From Methyloversatilis universalis (GTDB lineage: Bacteria > Pseudomonadota > Gammaproteobacteria > Methylococcales > Methylococcaceae), in the NCBI GenBank assembly GCA_020723665.1, contig DYIL01000034.1:1-38920 (forward strand): 38,920 bases of DNA. Reading direction: 5' to 3'. Shown here one piece after another: positions 29,386-38,655 of the stretch; the first letter of the stretch is position 1; every line of letters starts with the position of its first letter. The notes under the pieces are model-generated. The model did not search any database. It was given only the letters and a program-made list of their open reading frames with translations, and had not been told where the DNA came from. The position numbers were made by a program, and so were the translations under genes.

Positions 29386-30219
29386 ATGGACCCCATGCTC
29401 ACTATCGCGGTTCGCGCGGCTCGGACGGCGGGCGATATCATCGTCCGTTCGATGGACCGGGTGAACCTACTCACGATCACGCCCAAGGGACGAAACGACT
29501 TCGTCAGCGAAGTAGACCGCCAGGCGGAACGTGAGATCATTCACACGCTGCAGAAAGCGTACCCCACCCATGCTTTTCTCGGGGAAGAAAGCGGCCGACA
29601 AGGCCCGGCCAAGACCGATTTCGTCTGGGTCATCGATCCTCTGGACGGTACCACGAATTTTCTCCACGGTTTTCCTCAGTTCTGCGTATCCATTGCACTG
29701 CTTCATCGCGGGCGCATCGAAAAGGGGGTGATCTACGACCCGCTGCGGCAGGAACTCTTCACGGCGGCCCGCGGCGCCGGCGCATCGCTCAACAACCGCC
29801 GCATACGGGTTAGCAAACAGAACGGTTTGAAAGGAGCGTTGCTGGGCACTGGTTTTCCGTTCAAGGATCAGCGTCATGTCGATGCCTATCTGGGCATGAT
29901 GCGCGATCTAATGAGGGATACCGCCGGCATTCGCCGGGCGGGGTCTGCGGCCCTGGACCTTGCTTACGTGGCAGCGGGACGTTTGGACGGCTTCTGGGAA
30001 ATCGGACTGAAAAGGTGGGATATGGCAGCAGGGATTCTTCTGATTCAGGAAGCGGGCGGCATCGTGACCGATCTCGAAGGAAAGGACAAATATATGGAAT
30101 CCGGCAACGTCCTGACGGCCAATCCTAAGCTCCATCAAATTATGGCAAGCCTCATCGAGCCTCATTTGACCGAGGCACTGCGCGCTTCGGGCGATCCCGC
30201 CGGCGATCCGTCGGAGTGA
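29386..30219 (+). CDS. suhB: Inositol monophosphatase family protein (SuhB)
   Basis: Encodes 277 residues. Metal-binding motifs are in order: FLGEESG (about residue 66), WVIDPLDGTTNFLHGFPQFC (about 83) and KRWDMAAGILLIQEAGG (about 205). This is the Li+-sensitive phosphatase fold (Mg2+, Asp-x-Asp-Gly-Thr). SuhB hydrolyses inositol phosphates and also joins rRNA antitermination complexes in enterics. A perfect 10-bp stem-loop lies just downstream (30234-30260). Confidence 0.95.
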   Translation: MDPMLTIAVRAARTAGDIIVRSMDRVNLLTITPKGRNDFVSEVDRQAEREIIHTLQKAYPTHAFLGEESGRQGPAKTDFVWVIDPLDGTTNFLHGFPQFCVSIALLHRGRIEKGVIYDPLRQELFTAARGAGASLNNRRIRVSKQNGLKGALLGTGFPFKDQRHVDAYLGMMRDLMRDTAGIRRAGSAALDLAYVAAGRLDGFWEIGLKRWDMAAGILLIQEAGGIVTDLEGKDKYMESGNVLTANPKLHQIMASLIEPHLTEALRASGDPAGDPSE

Positions 30220-30233
30220 CCCGACGATCGAGC

Positions 30234-30260
30234 CCGGAAATACTCTCCTCGTATTTCCGG
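30234..30260 (+). terminator. Stem-loop after suhB
   Basis: CCGGAAATAC (30234-30243) and GTATTTCCGG (30251-30260) form a perfect 10-bp stem with a 7-nt loop, 15 bp past the suhB stop. There is no clear T-tract, so it may be a weak terminator or an mRNA-stabilising hairpin. Confidence 0.5.
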
Positions 30261-30363
30261 TTGCCACCAAGGCCGCTGAACGCTCAGTCCTTGGCCTGTC
30301 CCCCTACTGAAGAAACCCTGCTCGGCTTAACCCGGCCTGTAATTCCGAGCCGGGTACATAAAC

Positions 30364-32784
30364 TCAAACCTCGGACGATGTTTTCTCGCCGCGCAGCTTT
30401 AGGATTTGCTGCAACTGCTCGCCGTTCAGATTAAGGTTCAAATTCCGCGGCGGGAACGGAATAGGAATTCCCTCCTTGCGGAATATTTCATCGATTTCGA
30501 AACAAAGATCGCTGGTCACCGAATCGACCTTTCCCGCATCGTGGACCAGCGCGATCAGTTCGAAGTTTCGGTTACTTTCCGCGAACCCTTTGAACAAAAC
30601 CACCGGCGGCGGGATGCGGCGAACCTCCGGGTGATCTAGTGCGATCTTCAGCAGAAGGTCCCGTACTCGCTTAGCATCCGTGTCGTGAGACAGACCGAGC
30701 GGGAGTACGACACGCCCCACCGCTTTGTCAGCGTAGGTTCGGTTCGTCAGCGCGCCCGAAATCAGCGTGGAGTTAGGGATATACACCGAAGCGCGATCCA
30801 AGGTCGTGATTTCGGTCGCGCGCACGCTGATCTTCTTGACATAACCCTGGTGATCGCCGACCACGACCCAATCGCCGGCCTTGATCGGGCGTTCGATGAG
30901 AAGAATCAGCCCGGACACGAAATTGTTGACGATATTCTGCAAGCCGAAACCGATGCCGACGGATAATGCGCCGGCGATGATGGCCAGATTGGACAGGTCT
31001 ATGCCCAAGGTTGAAATCGCCAGCATCGCCGCGACGGTAAATCCGACGTAGCCGGTTCCGGAACGGATCGAATGCCGAATGCCGACATCCAGTCGCGTCC
31101 GCGGAAAGATGCGCTGGTCCAGCGCTTTCTGAATCATCCGGGTGGCTGCGAGCAGCCCTGCAAAAAGCGCCAACGCCAACAGCACGTCGGCAAGGGATAG
31201 GGTGATGTTGCCGATCTTGAAGCCGAAAAACACACTGTGAAACCAGGCGGTGAGATCCTTACCTCCGGCACCCCATAGTACCAACAAAAGGACCAGGCCC
31301 ATGGCCAGGATTAAAAGGCCAACGGTTCCGCTCAGCCAAAACTTGAGCATCTCGGCTCCGTCTTCGCTCAGGGCGAGACCGCTGCGGAGCTTGGCTCCCA
31401 AGGGCGACGTCTTGCTCAAGACGTCGTCGATCAGTTCATGGCTGATCTTGCGCAGCAGGAACACGGACAGATAAAGCCCGGCCGTTAACACCAGCTGTGT
31501 AGCCAGCAAACGCGACAAGGCCACGTAACCGAGCAAGCCCGATACCGGAATTACATAAACGAGAAACTTCAACACGTACCGAAGGCGCTGCCAGGTTGGG
31601 CTGAGAGGTGGCCTGTTTGGCGAACACCATATGCTGGGACGGAGCAGGCTCAACAGCAAAGCCGCAATCAGCAATCCGAACAGGAATTTTTGCAAAAGCG
31701 TCGATTCGACTGAGGCATTGAACTGGGTCCCGATTTCGGTCAAAACCCGGTCGAGAGCGAATACGAAAGCCAAGCCATTCACGGTGCGGCTGATGGCCCG
31801 GGCGCCCTCGTCATGGATTTGGACCAGGCGCCACTCGGGTTCGAACGGGGCCAGCGCCGCCCGAGAAAAGCCAGCCACGAAAAACAGCGAAATCAGAGAG
31901 AGCAAAGCGGTCCGAACCACGGCCAGCAGCGGCTCGGTCAACAATCCGGTGTAAGCTAGGCTCAGGAAAACCGCCAAAACGGCCGCGGACGGTAACAGAG
32001 CCCGAATAAAGCCGGTGAACAAAGCCGTTCTAAAACGCTGACCGTATGTCGGTTGCGCCTCGATTTCGATATAGCCGAATCGTCGGATCAACACTCCCCG
32101 CAAGGGAAACGCCAGCAGTATCGCGACGCCTACGCCTAAAGCCAGACGCCAGCCGACGGCCCACGCGTCTTTGGCGAAGGTACTGCTGGACTGCCACTGC
32201 TGAAGGTTCTGCGCCATGATTGCAAGTCCACTACTCATCTCAGACCAGGCTTTACGCCATACCGAAGGCGAAAGCGGCGAGACGCCTCGCTTCAAAACAT
32301 GCTCCGTGAAACGGATGCGCCGCAAGGTCTTGACGTCGCCAGCGAGGCGCCCGGCACGAGCGATGATGAGTTCGGCCTCCTTGATCGCGCCTTCCGCCGA
32401 GGCTAGCCGCTCGTTGATGGCTTTGCGCTTGGCCGCGACGGTCGGCGCTTCGGGGGGCGCGCCTTCGGCGGGCGGTGGCCCCAACGCCGCGAGTTCGTCC
32501 CGAATCACTTGTACTTGGGGAAGAGCCGCCTCCGACGCGGCGCGGGCGTCGAGCTGAATCGTCGTGAGTTCGTCGCGCAAAGCCGCAAGCCTTCGGTCCG
32601 GGACTTCAGGCTTAGCCAAGTCCTTTTCGGCATCGTCCAGGACCTTTTGCCATTCTTTCACCAATTCGTTCAGCGGACGCGCCTGTTCCGCCTCGGTCGA
32701 CCGGCCGATCCCGAGGTGCGATACCATCGTAAGAAGAAGCAAGACCGGCCAAAAAAAGCGTGGTATCGGAGAATGTCTGCTCAT
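30364..32784 (-). CDS. DUF3772 mechanosensitive ion channel (MscS family)
   Basis: Encodes 806 residues from the ATG at 32784; an in-frame TTG at 32829 with GAGGT nearby is an alternative. A signal-like segment (FFWPVLLLLTMVSHLGIG) is followed by a periplasmic helical region (about 30-200) with the DUF3772 segment. About ten membrane helices follow, then the MscS pore and beta domain. The pore helix region reads ALSVGIGFGLQNIVNNFVSG, a close match to the MscS Gly/Ala-rich TM3, followed by IERPIKAGDWVVVGDHQGYV. It probably opens upon membrane tension to release solutes. The gene starts 56 bp from the ubiD stop, so co-transcription is possible. Confidence 0.94.
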   Translation of the reverse strand: MSRHSPIPRFFWPVLLLLTMVSHLGIGRSTEAEQARPLNELVKEWQKVLDDAEKDLAKPEVPDRRLAALRDELTTIQLDARAASEAALPQVQVIRDELAALGPPPAEGAPPEAPTVAAKRKAINERLASAEGAIKEAELIIARAGRLAGDVKTLRRIRFTEHVLKRGVSPLSPSVWRKAWSEMSSGLAIMAQNLQQWQSSSTFAKDAWAVGWRLALGVGVAILLAFPLRGVLIRRFGYIEIEAQPTYGQRFRTALFTGFIRALLPSAAVLAVFLSLAYTGLLTEPLLAVVRTALLSLISLFFVAGFSRAALAPFEPEWRLVQIHDEGARAISRTVNGLAFVFALDRVLTEIGTQFNASVESTLLQKFLFGLLIAALLLSLLRPSIWCSPNRPPLSPTWQRLRYVLKFLVYVIPVSGLLGYVALSRLLATQLVLTAGLYLSVFLLRKISHELIDDVLSKTSPLGAKLRSGLALSEDGAEMLKFWLSGTVGLLILAMGLVLLLVLWGAGGKDLTAWFHSVFFGFKIGNITLSLADVLLALALFAGLLAATRMIQKALDQRIFPRTRLDVGIRHSIRSGTGYVGFTVAAMLAISTLGIDLSNLAIIAGALSVGIGFGLQNIVNNFVSGLILLIERPIKAGDWVVVGDHQGYVKKISVRATEITTLDRASVYIPNSTLISGALTNRTYADKAVGRVVLPLGLSHDTDAKRVRDLLLKIALDHPEVRRIPPPVVLFKGFAESNRNFELIALVHDAGKVDSVTSDLCFEIDEIFRKEGIPIPFPPRNLNLNLNGEQLQQILKLRGEKTSSEV

Positions 32785-32839
32785 GTCGGAATATTGAGAG
32801 ATGGAGCGGCGCCGATGGCCGCCTGTCAACAGACCTCGT

Positions 32840-34303
32840 CTAAATTCCCAGGCTATCCCAGATCTGATCGATTTTCAGCCGAACGGCTTCGGTCATCGCG
32901 ATGGGCCGTCCCCATTCGCGAACCGTTTCGCCGGGCCACTTGTTGGTTGCATCGAGCCCGACTTTCGAGCCCAGGCCGGAAACCGGCGAGGCAAAATCCA
33001 GATAATCGATCGGCGTGTTTTCGATGAGCACGATATCGCGTGCCGGATCCATGCGGGTCGTCATCGCCCAGATCACGTCTCGCCAGTTGCGCGCATCGAT
33101 GTCGTCGTCCACCACGATCACGAACTTGGTGTACATGAACTGCCGCAGGAACGACCATACGCCGAACATCACCCGTTTCGCGTGCCCGGGATATTGCTTT
33201 TTCATGCTCACTACGGCGAGCCGGTAAGAACAACCTTCGGGAGGCAAGTAAAAGTCGACGATTTCCGGGAACTGCTTCTGCAGTATGGGCACGAAGACTT
33301 CGTTCAGGGCGAGGCCTAGAACGGCCGGTTCGTCCGGCGGGCGTCCCGTATACGTACTGTGATAGATCGGATTCTCCCTCTGGGTGATGCGCTCGATCGT
33401 GAAAACGGGAAATTCCTCCACTTCGTTGTAATAGCCAGTGTGATCGCCGAACGGCCCTTCCGGTGCGGTTTCGCCGGGGTAGATGAAGCCTTCCAGAACG
33501 ATCTCGGCCGTCGCAGGCACTTGCAGATCGCTCAAAAGACAATTGGCCACTTCCGTTTTGGCACCGCGCAAGAGTCCCGCGAAGGCGTATTCCGAAAGCG
33601 AATCCGGCACCGGCGTCACGGCCCCGAGAATGGTCGCGGGATCCGCCCCCAATGCGACCGCGACCGGAAACGGCCGGCCGGGATGGACGTCCTGCCAATC
33701 CTTGAAATCCAGAGCGCCGCCCCGATGCGAGAGCCAGCGCATGATGACCCTGTTTGGGGCGATGACCTGTTGCCGGTAAATGCCCAAATTCTGCCTTTCC
33801 TTGTGCGGGCCTCGGGTGATGACCAGCGCCCAGGTGATCAAAGGACCCGCGTCTCCCGGCCAGCACGTTTGAATCGGATAACGGCCGAGGTCGACATCCG
33901 AACCGGCGTAAACGATCTCCTGGCACGCCGCAGTCTTTACTTCCTTGGCCGGCATGTTCAGCACCTGCTTGAACAGCGGCAGCTTGTCGAACATGTCGCG
34001 CATGCTTTTGGGCGGCTCCGGTTCTTTGAGAAAGGCGAGAAGCTTTCCGATTTCCCGAAGCGCTTCGACCGACTCCTGCCCCATCCCTAGGGCAACCCGT
34101 CTCGGCGTTCCGAACAAATTGGCGAGCACGCGGACATCCGATCCCGTCGGCCGCTCGAACAATAGTGCCGGACCGCCCGCCTTGAGGGTTCGATCACAGA
34201 TTTCGGTCATTTCCAGATTGGGATCGATTTCGACGGTGATGCGCTTAAGCTCGCCAATTGCTTCCAGATGGAGGATAAATTCGCGGAGATCGCGGTATTT
34301 CAT
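32840..34303 (-). CDS. ubiD: 4-hydroxy-3-polyprenylbenzoate decarboxylase UbiD
   Basis: Encodes 487 residues from the ATG at 34303 ([14 protein letters not shown]), the family start; a longer frame to 34504 is not conserved. It decarboxylates the ubiquinone precursor using prenylated FMN. The substrate/cofactor region [21 protein letters not shown] and the catalytic [20 protein letters not shown] contain the conserved Arg and Glu residues. No ubiX (the prFMN synthase) is in this window. The upstream 470 bp hold DnaA-box-like motifs. Confidence 0.96.
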   Translation of the reverse strand: MKYRDLREFILHLEAIGELKRITVEIDPNLEMTEICDRTLKAGGPALLFERPTGSDVRVLANLFGTPRRVALGMGQESVEALREIGKLLAFLKEPEPPKSMRDMFDKLPLFKQVLNMPAKEVKTAACQEIVYAGSDVDLGRYPIQTCWPGDAGPLITWALVITRGPHKERQNLGIYRQQVIAPNRVIMRWLSHRGGALDFKDWQDVHPGRPFPVAVALGADPATILGAVTPVPDSLSEYAFAGLLRGAKTEVANCLLSDLQVPATAEIVLEGFIYPGETAPEGPFGDHTGYYNEVEEFPVFTIERITQRENPIYHSTYTGRPPDEPAVLGLALNEVFVPILQKQFPEIVDFYLPPEGCSYRLAVVSMKKQYPGHAKRVMFGVWSFLRQFMYTKFVIVVDDDIDARNWRDVIWAMTTRMDPARDIVLIENTPIDYLDFASPVSGLGSKVGLDATNKWPGETVREWGRPIAMTEAVRLKIDQIWDSLGI

Positions 34304-34777
34304 GGAATCGTGACTCGGACAGTAATGAGACGGGCTATTGTACCGGCGCCGAAAGCTTGATTTTAGGCTGGGTGTGCCGAAAACCGGTTCCATCTCGTAT
34401 GAAAGTCCGCGATCGGCATGTGCAGAACATCCGCAAAACGCTGTGGGCAACCTGTATCGAAACCATGGATCGTCTGGCCGAGCCAGGTTATCCACAGATC
34501 TCACCCAACCGCGTGATGATTGTTGTCCACAGCGAAAGATGTTTTAACTCGTTGTTTCGAAGGATAGACAGTGCCCTATTTCAACAAATCCACCGAGCTT
34601 GTTATGAATGCAAAGAAAAATTTCTATCTATTTGCAACAAACGAGGTTTACCGATGGAACCTCGAACGGCATCGATGGCGATTCTCAACACCGATTTTTC
34701 GATCCAAGTTAAACTTCGCAGAAGCCTATCCTCGTTAACTACTCCATCGGCGAGGTCGTTCCGTCACCGGCATCACC
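34304..34777. promoter_or_regulatory. Intergenic region with three DnaA-box-like motifs
   Basis: A 474-bp gap between the divergent ubiD and GGDEF genes. It contains TGTGGGCAA (34442-34450), a perfect consensus TTATCCACA (34488-34496) and TTGTCCACA (34523-34531) within about 90 bp, all in a short arc upstream of the GGDEF gene. The rest (34540-34777) is moderately AT-rich. A potential overlapping reading frame on the plus strand (from 34357) lacks credible features. No promoter was resolved. Confidence 0.45.
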
Positions 34778-36370
34778 ATGAACAATCCCACGTCAGATCA
34801 CTTGCAGTTCTGGAAAGCGAAATACGCGGCTCTGGTCAATGAATTGATGGAATACCGCGAGAAAGCGGATACCAGGGAGAAGCTACTGTGTCGCACCATT
34901 ATTCGACTTACCTTGGCAACCAGCGGTCTGGATCCGGTAATCGACCCTCATCTGGTTCATATCCGCGATCTCTTGAGAAAAGGAATTTCCAACGAACAAC
35001 GTCTTCGGGAACTGGACACGGTATCGGAAACCCTGCTGCGCGAGGTGAAGAACAAAAATGGAAACGACAAATTCCTGAAACGCGAAAGCGAGGGGTTGTT
35101 TCGTTTGGTAAAACAACTCGCCGCCGACGACCAAGAACGAAAAGCGATAGCCCTGCTCGAACAGGGCGTCGATCAAGGACAAATAACGGATTGGAAACGG
35201 CTGTTTTCGGAGCTGCAGGCGGCCTTGCGCCGCAACACAGCGGTTTCGATGGCGGCGGAAGCCCCGAAACCGGGATTTTGGGGCAGATTGCTTCAAATCA
35301 AAAAAATGCCCGTGGGGGAAACGGTCGAATTGGGCGCGATCCGTGACCAGCTCCTTATGCTGTTGGACGCCATCGAGCTGCCATTGAACTTCAGTCACCA
35401 AGCTGAACATATCAAGAACCGCTTGAAATCGGAGACGGACGCGCAAGCACTACAGACTCTGCTCAACGACGCCATCGTCTTTCTTGGCGACGTGAAATCG
35501 TTTATTCAAAAAGAACAACTCGAAATCGAGCATTTTTTCGCGGATTTATCCGGCCGATTGAGCGAACTGGAACAGGACGCGACCGGCGTAAGTGTCAGTA
35601 CTCGGGACTTCGTTCGCAGTCGAGAGGCCGAGCACTCCTCTTTTTCGGAGCATTTAGAAAATTTTCGCTCGGAAATGGACGCGATTGCCGAGCTCGATCA
35701 ACTCAAAACCTGGATAAGCGGCGGGTTGGAGAACTTGCTGGACCGATTGCAGAGCGATCGGGATCGCGAGCTGAGCCAGTTAAGGGATTCCAGCGGGAAA
35801 CTCGGCGAGTTGACTCAGAGGCTCAAGGAATTGGAGCTGGAGGCTGCCGACTTACGCTCGAAATTGCGGTTGGCGCACGACCTGGCGCTGCGGGATCCCC
35901 TGACAGGCTTGCCCAATCGCAAGGCTTATCAAGATCGGATTTCGCAAGAGATCGCTCGGCTTAGCTGTTTTCATCAGCCTTTTTCGTTGTTGTTGTGGGA
36001 TGTCGATCATTTCAAAGGCATCAACGACCGCTTCGGACATTCGGCCGGAGATAAAGTGTTGGTGACCGTCGCGCAAGAGTTGGAGGGGTGTTTACGGAAA
36101 ACGGATTTCGTGGCACGTCTCGGCGGGGAAGAATTCGCGATGGTCTTATGCGGCGCCGACGGAAACACTGGGCGCCGTATCGCGGATCAGATTCGGCAAA
36201 AAATCGGCCATTGCGGTTTCAACTCGCAGGGCCGTCCGGTTCGGGTCACCGTGTCCTGCGGGGTGAGCCAGGCAGCGTATGGCGATACGCCGGAATCTTT
36301 GTTCGAACGGGCCGATAAAGCCCTTTATAAAGCGAAAAAAGCGGGACGCGATCGATGTGTACTGATCTGA
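34778..36370 (+). CDS. GGDEF diguanylate cyclase with long helical N-terminus
   Basis: Encodes 530 residues. The N-terminal 355 residues are predicted largely helical and coiled-coil (FWKAKYAALVNELMEYREKA; LSQLRDSSGKLGELTQRLKE) with no membrane helix, so the protein is likely cytoplasmic. The GGDEF domain spans about 365-530: DPLTGLPNRKAY, the metal-binding DVDHFKGINDRFGHSAGD, the active loop GGEEF, and the inhibitory-site RxxD (RKTD) five residues before it, consistent with product inhibition. It should make c-di-GMP from GTP. The long coiled-coil N-terminus recalls DgcP of Pseudomonas; that comparison is from memory and has not been checked. The small repeat-containing secreted protein follows 120 bp downstream. 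Confidence 0.93.
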   Translation: MNNPTSDHLQFWKAKYAALVNELMEYREKADTREKLLCRTIIRLTLATSGLDPVIDPHLVHIRDLLRKGISNEQRLRELDTVSETLLREVKNKNGNDKFLKRESEGLFRLVKQLAADDQERKAIALLEQGVDQGQITDWKRLFSELQAALRRNTAVSMAAEAPKPGFWGRLLQIKKMPVGETVELGAIRDQLLMLLDAIELPLNFSHQAEHIKNRLKSETDAQALQTLLNDAIVFLGDVKSFIQKEQLEIEHFFADLSGRLSELEQDATGVSVSTRDFVRSREAEHSSFSEHLENFRSEMDAIAELDQLKTWISGGLENLLDRLQSDRDRELSQLRDSSGKLGELTQRLKELELEAADLRSKLRLAHDLALRDPLTGLPNRKAYQDRISQEIARLSCFHQPFSLLLWDVDHFKGINDRFGHSAGDKVLVTVAQELEGCLRKTDFVARLGGEEFAMVLCGADGNTGRRIADQIRQKIGHCGFNSQGRPVRVTVSCGVSQAAYGDTPESLFERADKALYKAKKAGRDRCVLI

Positions 36371-36510
36371 TCCGACGCTTTTCCGGGCATTCGTGACGAC
36401 GATAGAGCGGTAGGGCAGAAAAACGCGGGCCGGAAACTCAGGAAACGTTTTCTCGGGTCCGGCAGTCGAAGGATTGGGCGATCGACGGAACCATGATGAC
36501 GAGGTGCGCG

Positions 36511-36897
36511 ATGACCCTCAACAGAATAATCTTGCTAGCGGCTCTTTTTTCGCTTTTCGCGGTCGGTTCCGCTTCCGCCGAGTTCGAGAGCCACGGCAGC
36601 GTATCGGGTACAACGTCTCAACCCGGTCTCATTTACGTCGATAAGGCATTCAATAACGCGATCTACCGCTATTTGGCCCTCGACGGCATGCGCTTTGAAG
36701 TCAAGCATCCGGAAATCGTATATGTGAGCAAAGCGTACGGGCAGTCCATATACTGCTACCCGAGAATCGGACCGGATACCGTAACCGCTTTCAATCTGGA
36801 ATACGTGAGCCCCGCGTTCGGTCACGCCATTTACAGCTATCCGGGTAACTACGAGCTGCGGGGTTCGGCGGACCCGTTGGGGCGACTGGTCGACTGA
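36511..36897 (+). CDS. Small secreted protein with three tandem YV-x-A-x-IY-x-Y repeats
   Basis: Encodes 128 residues from the ATG at 36511, which has GAGG seven bases upstream; ATGs at 36493 and 36496 are alternatives. Residues 1-23 (MTLNRIILLAALFSLFAVGS plus ASA) form a clear Sec signal peptide with an AxA cleavage site. The mature chain contains three copies of a 16-residue unit: LIYVDKAFNNAIYRYL, IVYVSKAYGQSIYCYP and LEYVSPAFGHAIYSYP. The conserved Tyr recurs every 27-29 residues. One cysteine is present. No known family is recognised. It could be a periplasmic, secreted or surface protein. It lies 140 bp after the GGDEF gene and 270 bp before the dioxygenase. Confidence 0.8.
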   Translation: MTLNRIILLAALFSLFAVGSASAEFESHGSVSGTTSQPGLIYVDKAFNNAIYRYLALDGMRFEVKHPEIVYVSKAYGQSIYCYPRIGPDTVTAFNLEYVSPAFGHAIYSYPGNYELRGSADPLGRLVD

Positions 36898-37166
36898 ATC
36901 CGCTGTTTCGTACAACCAGGCGTCGGTTTCGGTACTCTGGACGGGGTCCGACGGTTGCCAAGAAACGTGAATGAGGCTCGTATTTTCACGCATAGACCTG
37001 AGATTTTTCAGGGCGCAATACTGGGATTCGGTTTAGAGTAAGGAGGTCGTGGTGTCGGCTCTCGCGGAGGATAGCCGCTAGCCGGACGGGTTATGACCGG
37101 CGAATTAGGAACATGCGGAATCGGTCGAGGAGTGGCTTCCAAAAAACTCAAGGGAAGAGGGTTACG

Positions 37167-38246
37167 ATGAGAGGATCGACGGCAGAATTGCGCTATGCGG
37201 ACTATTTACGGCTCGATGTGCTTCTCCAGGCCCAGTTTCCGGAAAGCGGACGAGGGGATGGCGAGGTTCACGACGAGACCTTGTTCATCATCGCGCATCA
37301 GGTGCATGAGTTGTGGCTCAAGGAAGTCCTTCACGAGCTGAAGTCCGTGTTGGAGTTGTTTTCTTCGGTCCCTTTGGACGGACGAAAAATCGCATTGATC
37401 GCCGCGCGTCTCGGTCGCCTGGTCGCGGTCCAGAAAGTCATGAATCGGCAGATGGAGGTCCTGGAAACGATCTCGCCGCTCGACTTTCTCGAACTACGCG
37501 ATCGTTTGTCCTCGGACACAATGTTCGAGAGCAGTCAGTTACGCGAGGTCGAGCTCCGTCTAGGACTTGCCGGACGAGAGGCCTTGCGATCGCGCGATCA
37601 GTTTCGCCCCGAAGAGCGTGAGATTCTTCGCAAAGCGCATGAGGAAAAGAGCTTGTTCGAGGCAGTCGATGACTGGCTTGCAACCATGCCTTTTCGAAGT
37701 ATCGACACGGGGGAATTCTGGTCGCATTACCGCAATATAGTGCATAACCTGCTGGAGCGGGATTATCAGTCTGTGCAGAGAAACGCTAGGCTATCCGGCT
37801 GGGAACGCCAAAGGCAACTCGGCAAGCTCGAAAATGCCCGTTATCGGTTCGATGCCCTGTTCAAGCCCGATGAGTACGAGCAACTGCGGGACGAAGGATC
37901 ATTTCAATTCCGCCAATCTGCCGTGTTGTCGGCCCTGTTTCTCCTTCTTTATCGGGACGAACCGCTTCTCGGTGCTCCTTTCTGTATCCTCAAACGGTTG
38001 ATGGACATCGACGATCACTTAATCGCTTGGCGTGTCGATCGTGCCCTATTGGAGCGACACGTATTGGGAACCAAAGTCGGACCGGGCGGTAGCGTGAGCT
38101 ATGACTACGCCCGCGAGATGATGGAAGAGAAAAGAGTTTTCAAGGACTTGTCCAGTCTCGCGACGTTTCTGGTGCCGCGTTCTTCTTTGCCGGGGCTGCC
38201 CCAAAAACTCAGACGAAGCATCGATGTTCACTTCGGTTGCGGTTGA
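37167..38246 (+). CDS. Tryptophan 2,3-dioxygenase family heme protein (divergent)
   Basis: Encodes 359 residues from the ATG at 37167, preceded by AAGAGGG. The N-terminal LRYADYLRLDVLLQAQFPES and HDETLFIIAHQVHELWLKEV match TDO, including the His in AHQVHELW (H44), the distal-pocket residue. QLREVELRLGL covers the substrate-carboxylate Arg. The C-terminal RHVLGTKVGPGGSVSYDY retains the proximal heme His in RH and the GGS loop. The usual SGFQSxQFR stretch is replaced by SDTMFESSQLR, so substrate specificity may differ from tryptophan. TDO-superfamily enzymes also occur in natural-product pathways. No kynurenine-pathway genes adjoin it. Confidence 0.86.
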   Translation: MRGSTAELRYADYLRLDVLLQAQFPESGRGDGEVHDETLFIIAHQVHELWLKEVLHELKSVLELFSSVPLDGRKIALIAARLGRLVAVQKVMNRQMEVLETISPLDFLELRDRLSSDTMFESSQLREVELRLGLAGREALRSRDQFRPEEREILRKAHEEKSLFEAVDDWLATMPFRSIDTGEFWSHYRNIVHNLLERDYQSVQRNARLSGWERQRQLGKLENARYRFDALFKPDEYEQLRDEGSFQFRQSAVLSALFLLLYRDEPLLGAPFCILKRLMDIDDHLIAWRVDRALLERHVLGTKVGPGGSVSYDYAREMMEEKRVFKDLSSLATFLVPRSSLPGLPQKLRRSIDVHFGCG

Positions 38247-38344
38247 ACCCGGCGCAAACCGCCGCCTGGCGAAGAACCCGATCGCACGATGCGATCCGGT
38301 GTTTCGAGAATACGCCGTCGTTTCTAGCGGGAGACGGGCCGGTG

Positions 38345-38590
38345 CTATGCGAAATAGCTCCGTACGGTGCTTTCGATCAGGTTCCACGGAACGAGGAACG
38401 GCTTTTTAGAAATCCGGATGGAAAGCGTATCGCCGCTGATCTGGTAGTGGCCCTCGATTCCGTTTCCGGCAAATCGGCCTTTTTCTTCGTCGCCCACAAA
38501 ATGGATGCCTTTGTCGCGAGCGGCTTCTTTGGCTTTGGCGACAAGTTCTTTCGCCGATCGGTTCAGTTTGACCTCCACTACTTTGCTCAT
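38345..38590 (-). CDS. Small conserved protein (resembles PHA-system/DUF family)
   Basis: Encodes 81 residues from the ATG at 38590 (MSKVVEVKLNRSAKELVAKA); an extension to 38629 is less likely. It has no signal peptide or membrane helix. An amphipathic helix (SAKELVAKAKEAARDKG) is followed by beta-like segments (GIEGHYQISGDTLSIRISKK) and a C-terminal helix (FLVPWNLIESTVRSYF). The shape recalls the TIGR02610-type polyhydroxyalkanoic-acid-system proteins, but this is a weak impression. It is convergent with the dioxygenase gene. Confidence 0.6.
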   Translation of the reverse strand: MSKVVEVKLNRSAKELVAKAKEAARDKGIHFVGDEEKGRFAGNGIEGHYQISGDTLSIRISKKPFLVPWNLIESTVRSYFA

Positions 38591-38627
38591 GACCGGGTTG
38601 CCCAATACTGAGTAATAACTATAAAGC

Positions 38628-38647
38628 ACCTCGAAAAACTTCGAGGT
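38628..38647. repeat. 8-bp stem-loop beside the repeat element
   Basis: ACCTCGAA (38628-38635) pairs with TTCGAGGT (38640-38647) around AAAC. It lies upstream of the small minus-strand gene and 9 bp before the repeat element. The first part, ACCTCGAAAA, occurs again on the far side of the element (38860-38869), next to the terminator. Confidence 0.5.
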
Positions 38648-38655
38648 CTCTTATA

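Noticed and set aside
34357..34842. 161-codon plus-strand reading frame upstream of and overlapping the GGDEF gene
   Set aside because: It overlaps the cyclase start by 65 bp, covers the DnaA-box-like region, has no recognisable domain and no credible ribosome binding site.
36380..36490. Possible GEMM-type c-di-GMP riboswitch between the GGDEF and secreted-protein genes
   Set aside because: None of the conserved GEMM elements could be matched. Only generic GC-rich complementarity was seen.
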